From Janthinobacterium rivuli (GTDB taxonomy: Bacteria; Pseudomonadota; Gammaproteobacteria; Burkholderiales; Burkholderiaceae_D): a stretch of DNA of 64,000 bases. The DNA lies in contig NZ_CP121464.1 of assembly GCF_029690045.1 (NCBI RefSeq), positions 2,356,001 to 2,420,000 of the forward strand. The letters run 5' to 3'. Numbering within the stretch: the first letter of the stretch is position 1; each line of letters begins with the position of its first letter. A program made the translations under genes and the position numbers. Shown piece after piece: positions 1 to 13,692 of the stretch. The notes below the pieces were generated by a model. It saw only the letters and a list, made by a program, of their open reading frames with translations. It searched no databases and was not told where the DNA came from.

Positions 1-581
1 TGCTGGCCTGGGCCATGAATGGCGAGGACATTCCTTTCCTGAACGGCTATCCGCTGCGCCTGATCGTGCCAGGGTTCTATGGCACTTACTGGGTCAAGCA
101 CCTGAGCGACATCACCGTGCTCGACAAGCCGTTTGACGGCTTCTGGATGAGCACGGGCTACCGCATTCCGGACAACGGCTCCGGCTTCATCGAACCGGGC
201 GCGCCCGTGGGCAAGACGACGCCGATCAGCCGCCTCAACGTGCGCTCGTTCATTACCAGCGTGCAAGATGGCGCGCAGGTGAAAGCGGGGCGCGACCTGG
301 CGCTGCGCGGCATCGCTTTTGACGGCGGCCAGGGCATCAGCGAGGTGAGCGTATCGGTGGACGGCGGCCAGACGTGGCAGGAAGCCAAGCTGGGCAAGGA
401 CCTGGGACGCTTTTCGTTCCGCGAGTGGACGATGGTCATGAAGGCGCCGCGCAAGGGCAAGCATGTGCTGATGGTGCGCGCCGTCAACCGCATCGGCCAG
501 AGCCAGCCCATGAAAGCCCTGTGGAATCCCATGGGTTATATGCGCAACGTGGTGGAAACCACGCACATCCAGGCAGTCTGA
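1..581 (+). CDS. Molybdopterin sulfite-oxidase-type catalytic subunit, C-terminal part (5' end outside window)
   Basis: This is the C-terminal part of a periplasmic sulfite-oxidase family molybdoenzyme; the frame is open through the left edge, so the gene starts outside the window. The first visible residues (LAWAMNGEDIPFLNGYPLRL) are the conserved end of the molybdopterin domain. From about RLNVRSF onward comes the immunoglobulin-like Mo-co dimerisation domain, with VSVDGGQTW as a typical motif. A diheme cytochrome c gene starts 10 bp downstream, matching the known pairing of SorA/SoxC-type enzymes with a c-type cytochrome electron acceptor. Sulfite is the likely substrate, but the Cys and Mo-binding residues are not visible, so another oxyanion or thiol substrate is possible. 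Confidence 0.85.
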   Translation, partial: LAWAMNGEDIPFLNGYPLRLIVPGFYGTYWVKHLSDITVLDKPFDGFWMSTGYRIPDNGSGFIEPGAPVGKTTPISRLNVRSFITSVQDGAQVKAGRDLALRGIAFDGGQGISEVSVSVDGGQTWQEAKLGKDLGRFSFREWTMVMKAPRKGKHVLMVRAVNRIGQSQPMKALWNPMGYMRNVVETTHIQAV

Positions 582-591
582 GGAGAACCAT

Positions 592-1203
592 ATGAAGATC
601 TTGTTTGCCGCGCTGGCACTGTCGGCGGCGGGCGGCGCGTGCGCGCTGGAAATCCATTTGCCACCGGAAACGGCGACTTATAAACCCAGCGAATTGCCCG
701 GCTACCAACTGGTGCAGCGCAACTGCATGACGTGCCACGCGGCCCAGTACGCATCGAGCCAGCCGCCCGCTTCGCCGCGCGCCTACTGGGAAGCGACCGT
801 CAAGAAAATGAAAAAGCCATTCGGCGCCCAGTTTGACGACGCGGACATGCCGGCCATGGTCGATTACCTGGTGAAAACCTATGGTGCGGAACGGGGCGCG
901 GCCACCCTTGCTGCTGTGGCCGCGAAGTCTGTTGCTGCTGCACCGGCCGCCAGCGGCAAGGACGTGAAAACCTTGCTGGCGACGAACGGCTGCATGGCTT
1001 GTCACGCGCTCGACCAGAAAGTGGTCGGCCCGGGTTTTACCGAGGTGGCAGCCAGGTACAAGGGCAAGGATGGTGCCGCCGCCGTGGCGGCCAACATCCG
1101 CAGTGGCGGCGCCGGCAAATGGGGGCCCGTGCCCATGCCGCCGTTCAGACAGCTCAGTGCAGCCGACGCGGCCAGTCTGGCGAAGTACGTGCTGAACAGA
1201 TAA
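592..1203 (+). CDS. Periplasmic diheme cytochrome c, partner of the molybdoenzyme
   Basis: The protein has 203 residues and an N-terminal signal peptide of about 18 residues ending near GGACA. There are two CxxCH haem motifs, CMTCH at residues 45-49 and CMACH at 134-138, joined by an Ala-rich linker around residues 103-122, so two class-I cytochrome c domains are fused. A good Shine-Dalgarno (AGGAG) lies just before the ATG. The gene directly follows the molybdoenzyme and very probably accepts its electrons and passes them to the respiratory chain. In the classic SorAB system the cytochrome is monohaem, so the two-haem version is a variant. A strong terminator follows 60 bp after the stop. 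Confidence 0.9.
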   Translation: MKILFAALALSAAGGACALEIHLPPETATYKPSELPGYQLVQRNCMTCHAAQYASSQPPASPRAYWEATVKKMKKPFGAQFDDADMPAMVDYLVKTYGAERGAATLAAVAAKSVAAAPAASGKDVKTLLATNGCMACHALDQKVVGPGFTEVAARYKGKDGAAAVAANIRSGGAGKWGPVPMPPFRQLSAADAASLAKYVLNR

Positions 1204-1265
1204 GTTCGTCCCGGACGCGCAGCAACCCTTAATACCACTTGCCGCCGCCCATCCTGCGCGGTATT

Positions 1266-1296
1266 GCCCGCTGCCATTGCGCAGCGGGCTTTTTTT
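1266..1296 (+). terminator. Rho-independent terminator after the molybdoenzyme/cytochrome pair
   Basis: A perfect 9-bp stem (GCCCGCTGC paired with GCAGCGGGC) encloses a 6-nt loop and is followed by seven T residues. The remaining bases up to the chitinase start are lower in GC and presumably hold its promoter; I see no clear operator there. Confidence 0.9.
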
Positions 1297-1501
1297 ACTT
1301 CCCCCATTCGCCGCTGCATCGCTTGCCAAAGCAACAATCCTCAGCACTGGTATTGTAAAAAACACCGTTATACAAAACCACTTGACTACCAATTTAGGGC
1401 GTCGCATTCTCTGTGCAGAAAGCCGACGCTTCGCTGTGCTTTCTTTACGTACAACATAAAAAGCTACTTCGATAGTTTTCGTATAACGTTCAGGAGACAC
1501 T

Positions 1502-2965
<1,464 letters not shown>

Positions 2966-3068
2966 CAGCAAAAGCAGGACCAGCCAGCCAGGGATAACAG
3001 TTGACAAGAGCCCCTTCAGGGGCCTGCAACAGCTCTCGATGTAAAACCATAACGGAGACCAATACAAC

Positions 3069-5396
<2,328 letters not shown>

Positions 5397-5416
5397 ATTG
5401 GTGATGCCGTAAAGTA

Positions 5417-5447
5417 AAAGGGCGGAACCGAGGTTCCGCCCTTTTTT
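5417..5447. terminator. Bidirectional Rho-independent terminator between the GH18 chitinase and the porin gene
   Basis: A 13-bp stem (AAAGGGCGGAACC paired with GGTTCCGCCCTTT) is flanked by A residues on the left and T residues on the right. It can end transcription from the chitinase on the plus strand and from the convergent porin gene on the minus strand. Confidence 0.92.
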
Positions 5448-5468
5448 AGTTTTTACCGCTGATTCCGT

Positions 5469-6737
5469 TTAGAACCAGGTTTCTACCTGGAAACCATACG
5501 AGGTGCCGCTGGTATTGTTGTTGTAGATCGGGCCGCCGTTGTTCGACGCATTGACCGAGGCGGTAGCCGCATCGTTCCATTTGCCGTAGGTGACGAAAGC
5601 GCGCAGTTCAGGACGCGACCACAGGCCAGGACCGGCCGAGATCGTCGGGGCGATGGTCAGCTTGGTCAAGCGCTTGGCCGGCAGGCCGCCCGCTTGCGTC
5701 ACGCGGTCCGTGCCCAGTTCGCCCACCAGCTTGAAGTTGTCGGTGAAGGCATACACGGGACGCACGCCGACCGAGGTCCAGGTCGAGGAACCGTTGGCGT
5801 TCGACTCGTCTTTTTGCCACAGGGCGACGAATTCCATGCCGAAGTTGGCCATCGGCTGGATCGCCATGTCATTGAAGATACGCGTGCGTTTCACGTCCGA
5901 ACCCAAACCGGTGTCGCCCGAAGCGCCGAACTGTGCGCCCTTGCCGGTGCCGGGACCGACGCCGTACTGCACGCCGAAGGTATTGCCGCCGCCAAACACT
6001 TTACCTTGACGGTGGAATGCCGACAGCTGCCAGCCGTTATTGCGCTTACCAGTGATGACGTCATCCTTACCTTCGCCGATGATGTAGGTCGCGGCCAGGT
6101 CCAGCGTGCCGTTTTCATTGACGGGAATCTCGCCAAAGATGAAGTTCTGGCGCACGGCCGATTTGGTGTTGACGCCGCCGTTCGGCAACGGGACCTTGAC
6201 GTCGTTGTCCTTGAAGAAGGCGTACGAGAATTTACCCGGTCCTGCAGGAATGCGGTCCAGGCCGGCGCCCGTGCCGTTCATGTTGATGTACTGCAAGTCC
6301 AGCATGTGGATGTCAGGACGGTAGTAGAAGCGCTTACCTATCCAGGCCGTGCCGCCGTTCAGGAAATCGAGTCCCTGCGCTTCGACATAGGCCTTGACGA
6401 TGCCCAGTTTGTTGTCGCCGAAATCCGAGTTTGGCGCGTAGGCGTTGACCCAGATGGTGGCCAGGTAGTTCACGCCGCCGGACTTGGCGACGGACTTGGT
6501 GTAGCCGAATTCCGTGTAGGCGTCGCACTCATTGCCCAGACGGTATTTCATGGTATTGCCACCCAGGCCGAAGCAGCCTTGCGAACCGCCGTCGCCCGAG
6601 GTATTGCTGCCGGCGCCAGCGCGCAGGTAGCCATGGAAGCCTTCGGCGTCACTTGGGTACATGGGGTCGGCCATGGCGGAAGCGCTGGCGAGGGCCAGGA
6701 TGAGGGCAGGTAAGGTTTTCAATGCAGTGCGGTTCAT
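5469..6737 (-). CDS. LamB/maltoporin-family outer-membrane sugar porin
   Basis: The 422-residue protein has a 23-residue signal peptide (ending ASAMA) and ends in Phe, as outer-membrane beta-barrels do. FHGYLRAGAG, the QGCFGLGG-TMKYRLGNECD stretch with its cysteine pair, and WIGKRFYYRPDIHMLD closely match the maltoporin LamB family, which forms trimeric 18-stranded barrels. It is divergent from a polyol-type ABC transporter operon, so I infer that it admits mannitol, sorbitol or a related sugar rather than maltodextrin. Both units share a control region with repeated GTATC half-sites. Confidence 0.88.
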   Translation of the reverse strand: MNRTALKTLPALILALASASAMADPMYPSDAEGFHGYLRAGAGSNTSGDGGSQGCFGLGGNTMKYRLGNECDAYTEFGYTKSVAKSGGVNYLATIWVNAYAPNSDFGDNKLGIVKAYVEAQGLDFLNGGTAWIGKRFYYRPDIHMLDLQYINMNGTGAGLDRIPAGPGKFSYAFFKDNDVKVPLPNGGVNTKSAVRQNFIFGEIPVNENGTLDLAATYIIGEGKDDVITGKRNNGWQLSAFHRQGKVFGGGNTFGVQYGVGPGTGKGAQFGASGDTGLGSDVKRTRIFNDMAIQPMANFGMEFVALWQKDESNANGSSTWTSVGVRPVYAFTDNFKLVGELGTDRVTQAGGLPAKRLTKLTIAPTISAGPGLWSRPELRAFVTYGKWNDAATASVNASNNGGPIYNNNTSGTSYGFQVETWF

Positions 6738-6843
6738 GCGGTCTCCAGAAGAATGTAGGTGGTAACGGTGGCGCCCAGGGGGACGGTCACCGCACGCGGT
6801 CTAATGCCGAAAACCAAGTCTAGCAGCGCTTTTTTAACCACCC

Positions 6844-6971
6844 TGATACAAAACGTGCAAGTGCTGATACTTTCTTTCAGAGTGTTGTTTTTGCCACATA
6901 TCGATACTCTTGCGCATGGCAGGTTTGCAAAGGAGTATCGAATTGCGGTTTTGGAGTATCAGAAAGTATCA
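6844..6971. promoter_or_regulatory. Divergent control region with clustered GATAC/GTATC half-sites (porin and polyol ABC operon)
   Basis: The 310-bp gap between the porin and the binding-protein gene is less GC-rich than its surroundings and holds at least six GATAC or GTATC elements. TGATACTTTCT at 6865-6875 is repeated inverted as AGAAAGTATCA at 6961-6971. CGATACTC at 6902-6909 is repeated inverted as GAGTATCG at 6933-6940. A further TGATAC lies at 6844 and GAGTATCA at 6954-6961. This layout suits binding by AraC-type activators, two of which are encoded at the end of the downstream operon. The regulator assignment is inference. Confidence 0.55.
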
Positions 6972-7047
6972 AAGTCCGGTGCTACATTGTGGTCGTGGTG
7001 CCAAGTACCTGAGCATTGCCAACGACAAAAAACACTGGAGACACACA

Positions 7048-8352
7048 ATGAAACGTTCCGCCATTGCCGCGCTGATCGCCGGCTGCCTCAGCTCGTCCGC
7101 TTTCGCCGCTACCGACCTGGTCATCGCGACCGTCAACAACGGCCACATGATCGAAATGCAAAAGCTCAGCAAGTTCTTCGAGCAAGCCAATCCCGACATC
7201 AAGCTCAAATGGGTGACCCTGGAAGAGGGCGTCTTGCGCCAGCGCATGACCACCGATATCGCCACCAAGGGCGGCCAGTTCGACGTGATGACCATCGGCC
7301 TGTATGAAACGCCCATCTGGGGCAAGAAAAACTGGCTGATCCCCATCAAGCCGGACGCCAAGTACGATATCGACGACTTGCTGCCCGCCATCCGCGAAGG
7401 GCTGTCCGGCGACGGCAAGCTGTACGCCTCGCCGTTCTATGGCGAAAGCTCGATGATCATGTACCGCAGCGACCTCGTCAAAAAAGCGGGCGTGACGATC
7501 GAGGACCGCCCAAGCTGGAACCAGCTGCGCGACGTGGCGGCCAAGCTGCACGATCCGGCCAACGGCGTGTACGGCATCTGCCTGCGCGGCAAGCCGGGCT
7601 GGGGCGACAATATGGCCCTGATCACCACCATGGCCAATTCCTACGGCGGCCAGCTGTTCGACATGAAATGGAAGCCGCAATTTACCAGCAAGCCGTGGAA
7701 AGACGCGGTCACCATGTATGTCGACCTGATGAAGAAATACGGCCCGCCGGGCGCGGCCGCCAACAGCTTCAATGAAAACCTGGCGCTGTTCAACCAGGGC
7801 AAGTGCGGCATCTGGATCGACGCGACGATTGCCGCCTCCTTCATCACGGATCCCAAGCAAAGCAAAGTGGCCGACAAGGTGGCGTTTGCCCAGTCGCCCG
7901 TCGGCGTGACGGAGCGGGGCGCCAACTGGCTGTGGATCTGGTCGCTGGCCATTCCAGCCAGCTCCAAGCACCCGAATGAAGCGCAGCGCTTCATCAACTG
8001 GGCCACCTCGCCCGACTACGTGAAACTGGTGGCCAAGGAAACGAGCTGGGCCAACGTGCCGACCGGCACGCGCAAGTCGACGTATGCGAGCCCCGAGTTC
8101 CAGAAAGTGGCGAAATTTGCCGCCGCCGAAGGCAAGGCCCTGGCCACCACGCGCGCCGTGCAAAGCACCTTGCCGCCATCGCCGTACGTGGGCGTGCAAT
8201 TCGCGTCGATTCCCGAATTCCAGGTGATCGGTGTGGCGGCCGGCCAGCAGATGGCGGCAGCATTGTTGGGCAAAGTGACGGTGGACCAGGCGCTGGAATT
8301 GTCGCAGCAGACGGCGGAAAGAGAAATGCGCAAGGGCGGCTACTACAAATAA
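7048..8352 (+). CDS. mtlE: Polyol (mannitol/sorbitol-type) ABC transporter periplasmic binding protein
   Basis: This is a 434-residue extracellular solute-binding protein of family 1 with a 20-residue signal peptide (MKRSAIAALIAGCLSSSAFA). I chose the ATG preceded by CTGGAG; the frame stays open further upstream but has no signal peptide there. Motifs such as VTLEEGVLRQRMTTDIAT and ANWLWIWSLAIPASS resemble SmoE/MtlE, the mannitol/sorbitol binding proteins of Rhodobacter and Pseudomonas. It heads an operon with two permeases, an ATPase, mannitol 2-dehydrogenase and AraC regulators, the same order as mtlEFGKD in Pseudomonas fluorescens. The exact polyol cannot be told from sequence alone. Confidence 0.88.
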   Translation: MKRSAIAALIAGCLSSSAFAATDLVIATVNNGHMIEMQKLSKFFEQANPDIKLKWVTLEEGVLRQRMTTDIATKGGQFDVMTIGLYETPIWGKKNWLIPIKPDAKYDIDDLLPAIREGLSGDGKLYASPFYGESSMIMYRSDLVKKAGVTIEDRPSWNQLRDVAAKLHDPANGVYGICLRGKPGWGDNMALITTMANSYGGQLFDMKWKPQFTSKPWKDAVTMYVDLMKKYGPPGAAANSFNENLALFNQGKCGIWIDATIAASFITDPKQSKVADKVAFAQSPVGVTERGANWLWIWSLAIPASSKHPNEAQRFINWATSPDYVKLVAKETSWANVPTGTRKSTYASPEFQKVAKFAAAEGKALATTRAVQSTLPPSPYVGVQFASIPEFQVIGVAAGQQMAAALLGKVTVDQALELSQQTAEREMRKGGYYK

Positions 8353-8399
8353 CGCAGCGTCCTTGTCGAGTAGTTTGCTTACCCCAACGGCGTAAAGCA

Positions 8400-8426
8400 G
8401 GGGTCAGACCCGCCGGGTCTGACCCC
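8400..8426. repeat. Palindromic repeat GGGGTCAGACCC-GCC-GGGTCTGACCCC (REP-like)
   Basis: A perfect 12-bp inverted repeat with a 3-nt loop lies between the binding-protein and first permease genes. A related element built on GGGGTCGGAC occurs at 16867. Its position inside an operon suggests a hairpin that tunes expression of the abundant binding protein relative to the permeases, as REP elements do, or a mobile REP-type unit. Confidence 0.8.
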
Positions 8427-8454
8427 AGATTTCACCTTGTCCCAAGAGAATCCT

Positions 8455-9315
8455 ATGAAACGCATTATCCCCCGGACTTTGCTGACGCCGGCCGTGGTCG
8501 CCGTCTCCGTCATTTCCGTGATCCCGCTGTTGATCACCCTGTATTACGCGTTCGTGCGCTATTCCATGCTCGATCCGAGCGGCCATCCATTCCATGGCCT
8601 GGACAATTTTCACTTTTTCTTTACGGATGCCTCTTTCCTGCCGGCATTGCAGAATACCTTCACCCTGCTGTTTTCCGTGATGCTGATCACGGTGGTGCTG
8701 GGCACGGCGCTGGGCTTGCTGATCAATGAAGCGTTCCCGGGACGCGCCATCGTGCGCGTGCTGCTGATTTCGCCCTTCCTCGTCATGCCGGCCGTGAATG
8801 CCCTGATGTGGAAGAACATGCTGCTCAACCCGATCTACGGCCTGTTCGCGCAGATCAGCCTGTTCTTTGGCGCCACGCCCGTCGACTGGCTGTCGGCCCA
8901 CCCCCTGTTTTCCATCATCATGATGGTCTCGTGGCAATGGCTGCCGTTCGCCTGCCTGATTTTCATGACGGCCCTGCAATCGATGGACCGGGAACAGCTG
9001 GAAGCGGCGCGCATGGATGGCGCCACGTATCTGCAGCAGCTGCGCTACCTCTACATTCCCCACCTGGGCCGCGCCGTCTCGGTGGTGCTGATGATCGAGA
9101 TGATCTTTTTGCTGTCGATCTTTGCGGAAATCTTTACCACCACGGGCGGTGGTCCAGGTTTCGACACGACCACCATCACCTTCATGATTTACCAGCAGGC
9201 ACTGTTGTCGTATGACGTGGGAGCGGCCTCGGCCGGCGCCCTGTTCGCCGTGCTCATCGCCAACATCGCCGCCTTCTTCCTGATGCGCGTCATCGGCAAG
9301 AATCTGTCGAAATAA
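8455..9315 (+). CDS. mtlF: Polyol ABC transporter permease, first inner-membrane subunit
   Basis: The 286-residue protein has about six hydrophobic segments and belongs to the MalF/UgpA-type permeases. The cytoplasmic EAA loop is clear: LEAARMDGATYLQQLRYLYI, followed by P, which docks on the ATPase. I place the start at the ATG after AAGAGAA; a TTG 18 bases upstream is in frame but has no ribosome site. It is followed after 10 bp by the second permease, and the two presumably form the heteromeric channel for the polyol. Confidence 0.9.
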   Translation: MKRIIPRTLLTPAVVAVSVISVIPLLITLYYAFVRYSMLDPSGHPFHGLDNFHFFFTDASFLPALQNTFTLLFSVMLITVVLGTALGLLINEAFPGRAIVRVLLISPFLVMPAVNALMWKNMLLNPIYGLFAQISLFFGATPVDWLSAHPLFSIIMMVSWQWLPFACLIFMTALQSMDREQLEAARMDGATYLQQLRYLYIPHLGRAVSVVLMIEMIFLLSIFAEIFTTTGGGPGFDTTTITFMIYQQALLSYDVGAASAGALFAVLIANIAAFFLMRVIGKNLSK

Positions 9316-9325
9316 GGAGACCTTG

Positions 9326-10144
9326 ATGCATAGCAAACTCAATCTATATGGGCGCACGGCCGCCGCCTGGCTGGTCGCGCTGCTGCTGTTCTTTCCCATC
9401 TTCTGGCTGGGCCTGATGGCCTTCAAGACGGAAGGGCAAGCCATTTCCACGCCGCCGCTGCTGTTCTTCACGCCCACGCTCGACAGCTTCCGCGAAGTGC
9501 TGGCGCGCGACAATTACTTCGGCTACGCGTGGAACTCGCTGTTTACCAGCGTGCTGTCGACGGCCATTGGCCTGTTGATCGCCATCCCGGCCGCGTATTC
9601 GATGGCCTTCTTTCCCACGGGCGGCACCATCGGCTTGCTGAAATTCATGCTCAGCTCGCGCTACATGCCCGGTGTGGGCGCCCTGATGCCCATCTATATC
9701 TGCTACCAGTATTTCGGCCTGCTCGACACGCGTATCGGCCTGACCATCATGTTCATGCTGATGAATTTGCCCATCATGATCTGGCTGCTGTACACGAGCA
9801 TGAAGGAGCTGCCGCGCGAAATCCTCGAAGCGTCGCGCATGGATGGCGCCACCGTGTGGGATGAATTCCGCCACGTCGTGCTGCCCCTGTCCGTGGGCGG
9901 CATCGCTTCCACGGCGCTCGTGTGCATGGTGTGGTCGTGGAATGAATCGTTCTGGTCGCTGAACCTGGGCGCCTCCAACGCCGGCACCCTGGCCTGGCTC
10001 ATCGCCTCATATTCCAGCCCGGAAGGCCTGTTCTGGGCCAAATTGTCGGCCGCGTCGCTGATGGCGATTGCGCCCATCATGGCGCTGGGCTGGTTCTGCC
10101 AAAAACAACTGGTCCAGGGTATGACCTTTGGCGCAGTCAAGTAG
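9326..10144 (+). CDS. mtlG: Polyol ABC transporter permease, second inner-membrane subunit
   Basis: This is a 272-residue MalG/UgpE-type permease with about six membrane segments. Its EAA loop reads EILEASRMDGATVWDEFRHV, followed by VLP. The ATG follows AAGGAGA with good spacing and lies one codon inside an in-frame TTG. It is encoded 10 bp after the first permease and 30 bp before the ATPase, consistent with one polycistronic mRNA for the MtlEFGK-type importer. Confidence 0.9.
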   Translation: MHSKLNLYGRTAAAWLVALLLFFPIFWLGLMAFKTEGQAISTPPLLFFTPTLDSFREVLARDNYFGYAWNSLFTSVLSTAIGLLIAIPAAYSMAFFPTGGTIGLLKFMLSSRYMPGVGALMPIYICYQYFGLLDTRIGLTIMFMLMNLPIMIWLLYTSMKELPREILEASRMDGATVWDEFRHVVLPLSVGGIASTALVCMVWSWNESFWSLNLGASNAGTLAWLIASYSSPEGLFWAKLSAASLMAIAPIMALGWFCQKQLVQGMTFGAVK

Positions 10145-10174
10145 CATCGAAAACAAATCAGAAATGAGACAATC

Positions 10175-11221
10175 ATGGCTTACCTTCAACTGAGCAATAT
10201 CGAAAAATTCTTTGGCGAGCACCGCGCCATCAAGGGCATCGACCTGGAGATCAAACAGGGCGAGTTCGTCGTCTTTGTCGGACCGTCCGGCTGCGGCAAA
10301 TCCACCTTGCTGCGCCTGATCGCGGGCCTGGAGCCGATCGACGGCGGCAAGCTGTCGCTCGACGGGCGCGACATCACCAGCGTGCCGTCATCGAAGCGCG
10401 ACCTGGCGATGGTCTTTCAATCGTATGCGCTGTATCCGCACATGACGGTGTTCCAGAACATGTCGTTCGCGCTGAAACTGGCCGGCGTCGATCCGGCCAT
10501 CATCCGCGAGAAAGTCGACAAGGCGGCCGCCATCCTCGACCTTGGGCGTTACCTGGAGCGCACGCCGAAGGAACTGTCGGGCGGCCAGCGCCAGCGGGTG
10601 GCCATCGGCCGCGCCATCGTGCGCGACCCGAAAGTGTTCCTGTTCGATGAACCGCTGTCGAACCTCGACGCGGCCCTGCGCGTGCAGACGCGCATCGAGA
10701 TCGCCAAGCTGCACCGCGAACTGGGCGCCACCACGATTTACGTCACGCATGACCAGGTCGAAGCGATGACCCTGGCCGACCGGGTTGTGGTGCTGCGCGA
10801 TGGGCAGATCGAGCAGCATGGCTCGCCCCTGGAATTGTATGACCGTCCCGCGAACCGCTTTGTCGCCCAGTTCATCGGCACGCCCAGCATGAACGTGGTG
10901 CCGGCCGATGCGGCGCCGCAGTTGCTGGCGCAGGCGGGCAGCGCGGCGCAGGCGGACGGCTTTGTCGGCATCCGCCCGGAACACGTGCACTTGGGCGCGG
11001 CGCAGCCAGGCAGCGTGCCCGTCACCGTCGATCTGGTGGAGTCCCTGGGCGTGGAAACCCTGACCTATGTGCGCTTGCCGAACAACGTGCAGGTGGTGTC
11101 GCGCGGCGCGGAGCGCAGCAGCCTGCAGCCGGGCCAGCAGACGCATCTGACGTTCGAGCCGGGCTTCGTCCATTATTTTGACCGCGCCGGCAAGACCTAT
11201 GCCGCCGCCAAGGGAGTTTGA
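10175..11221 (+). CDS. mtlK: Polyol ABC transporter ATP-binding subunit
   Basis: The 348-residue protein is an ATPase of the MalK/UgpC/SmoK group. Walker A GPSGCGKST lies at residues 36-44, the Q-loop at VFQSYALYP, the signature LSGGQRQR at 134-141, Walker B VFLFDEP at 154-160, and the switch His in YVTHDQVEAM. The last 110 residues form the TOBE/OB-fold regulatory domain typical of MalK-like subunits (VGIRPEHVHLG). It is encoded immediately upstream of the mannitol dehydrogenase, one base before its start, so the importer and first catabolic step are co-expressed. Confidence 0.93.
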   Translation: MAYLQLSNIEKFFGEHRAIKGIDLEIKQGEFVVFVGPSGCGKSTLLRLIAGLEPIDGGKLSLDGRDITSVPSSKRDLAMVFQSYALYPHMTVFQNMSFALKLAGVDPAIIREKVDKAAAILDLGRYLERTPKELSGGQRQRVAIGRAIVRDPKVFLFDEPLSNLDAALRVQTRIEIAKLHRELGATTIYVTHDQVEAMTLADRVVVLRDGQIEQHGSPLELYDRPANRFVAQFIGTPSMNVVPADAAPQLLAQAGSAAQADGFVGIRPEHVHLGAAQPGSVPVTVDLVESLGVETLTYVRLPNNVQVVSRGAERSSLQPGQQTHLTFEPGFVHYFDRAGKTYAAAKGV

Positions 11222-11222
11222 A

Positions 11223-12704
<1,482 letters not shown>

Positions 12705-12719
12705 CGGGGAGGGTGCGCC

Positions 12720-13637
12720 ATGCCACGCAAAGCCGATGCCTCATTGCCGCAAATGGAGCTGGAACAGCAGCGCGACGCCACTCCCGGCTTCGAGCCGAAA
12801 GGCAGTTTCGGCTTCATCCGCTACCTCGAGCACGGCTTTCCGAATGCACTGGTGCGCTGGCACTACCACGAGGAGTACGAACTGCACCTGATCGTCGAGA
12901 CGAGCGGCAAGGTTTTTGTTGGCGACTACATCGGCCAGTTCACGCCTGGCCACCTGGTGCTGACGGGGCCGCGCGTGCCACACAACTGGGTATCGCTCGG
13001 CACGCCGCCCGAAGGCGTGGCCTTGCGCGACATGGTGATCCAGTTTTCGCATGCGCCGCTGGCCTCGATGGCCTCCGCCATTCCCGAACTGAAGGATATT
13101 TTTCCGCTGCTGCAGCGCGCCTTGCACGGCGTGGAATTCTTTGGCGTCAGCGAGCAATCGCTGCGTCGCTTCCAGCGCATCCGCGACAGCAGCGGCCTGC
13201 CGCGCTTCATCGAATTTTTGACCCTGCTGGGAGAACTGGCGCAGACCAGCGACTACCAGCTGCTGTCGACGGTGCCGATGCAATCGAGCGACGACGACGT
13301 GGCGCTGGCGCGCATCAGTTCGGCCATCAACTACATCGTGCACAATTACAGCAGCCAGTTTTCGCTGAGACAGCTGGCCGAGCAGGTGGACATGCCCGAG
13401 CGGACGTTTTCGCGTTTCTTTCGCAGCGCCACGGGCAACAGCTTCACGGACTTCGTCAACCGCCTGCGCATCAACAAGGCTTGCCAGCTGCTGATGGAGA
13501 CGGAGCGCTACGTCAGCAACATCTGCTACGAGTCCGGTTTCAATAACGTGGCCAATTTCAACCGGCGTTTCCTGGAACTCAAGGGCATGACGCCGAAGGA
13601 GTTTCGCCAGCAGGCGCTGGGCCGTTTTGGCGCCTGA
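12720..13637 (+). CDS. AraC-family regulator, first of a tandem pair (MtlR-like)
   Basis: The 305-residue protein has an N-terminal cupin-like sensing domain (HEEYELHLIV, GHLVLTGPRVPHNW) and a C-terminal double helix-turn-helix (about residues 200-300) ending in YESGFNNVANFNRRFLELKG-type AraC signature. It starts 15 bp after mtlD and is probably the operon's activator, as MtlR is in Pseudomonas fluorescens. The gene immediately downstream encodes a close paralogue, so the pair arose by tandem duplication. Confidence 0.88.
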   Translation: MPRKADASLPQMELEQQRDATPGFEPKGSFGFIRYLEHGFPNALVRWHYHEEYELHLIVETSGKVFVGDYIGQFTPGHLVLTGPRVPHNWVSLGTPPEGVALRDMVIQFSHAPLASMASAIPELKDIFPLLQRALHGVEFFGVSEQSLRRFQRIRDSSGLPRFIEFLTLLGELAQTSDYQLLSTVPMQSSDDDVALARISSAINYIVHNYSSQFSLRQLAEQVDMPERTFSRFFRSATGNSFTDFVNRLRINKACQLLMETERYVSNICYESGFNNVANFNRRFLELKGMTPKEFRQQALGRFGA

Positions 13638-13692
13638 GGTTTTTTGAGGTACATTCGAGGGCGCAGGCGGGGACAGCCTGGGAGAGACTAGC

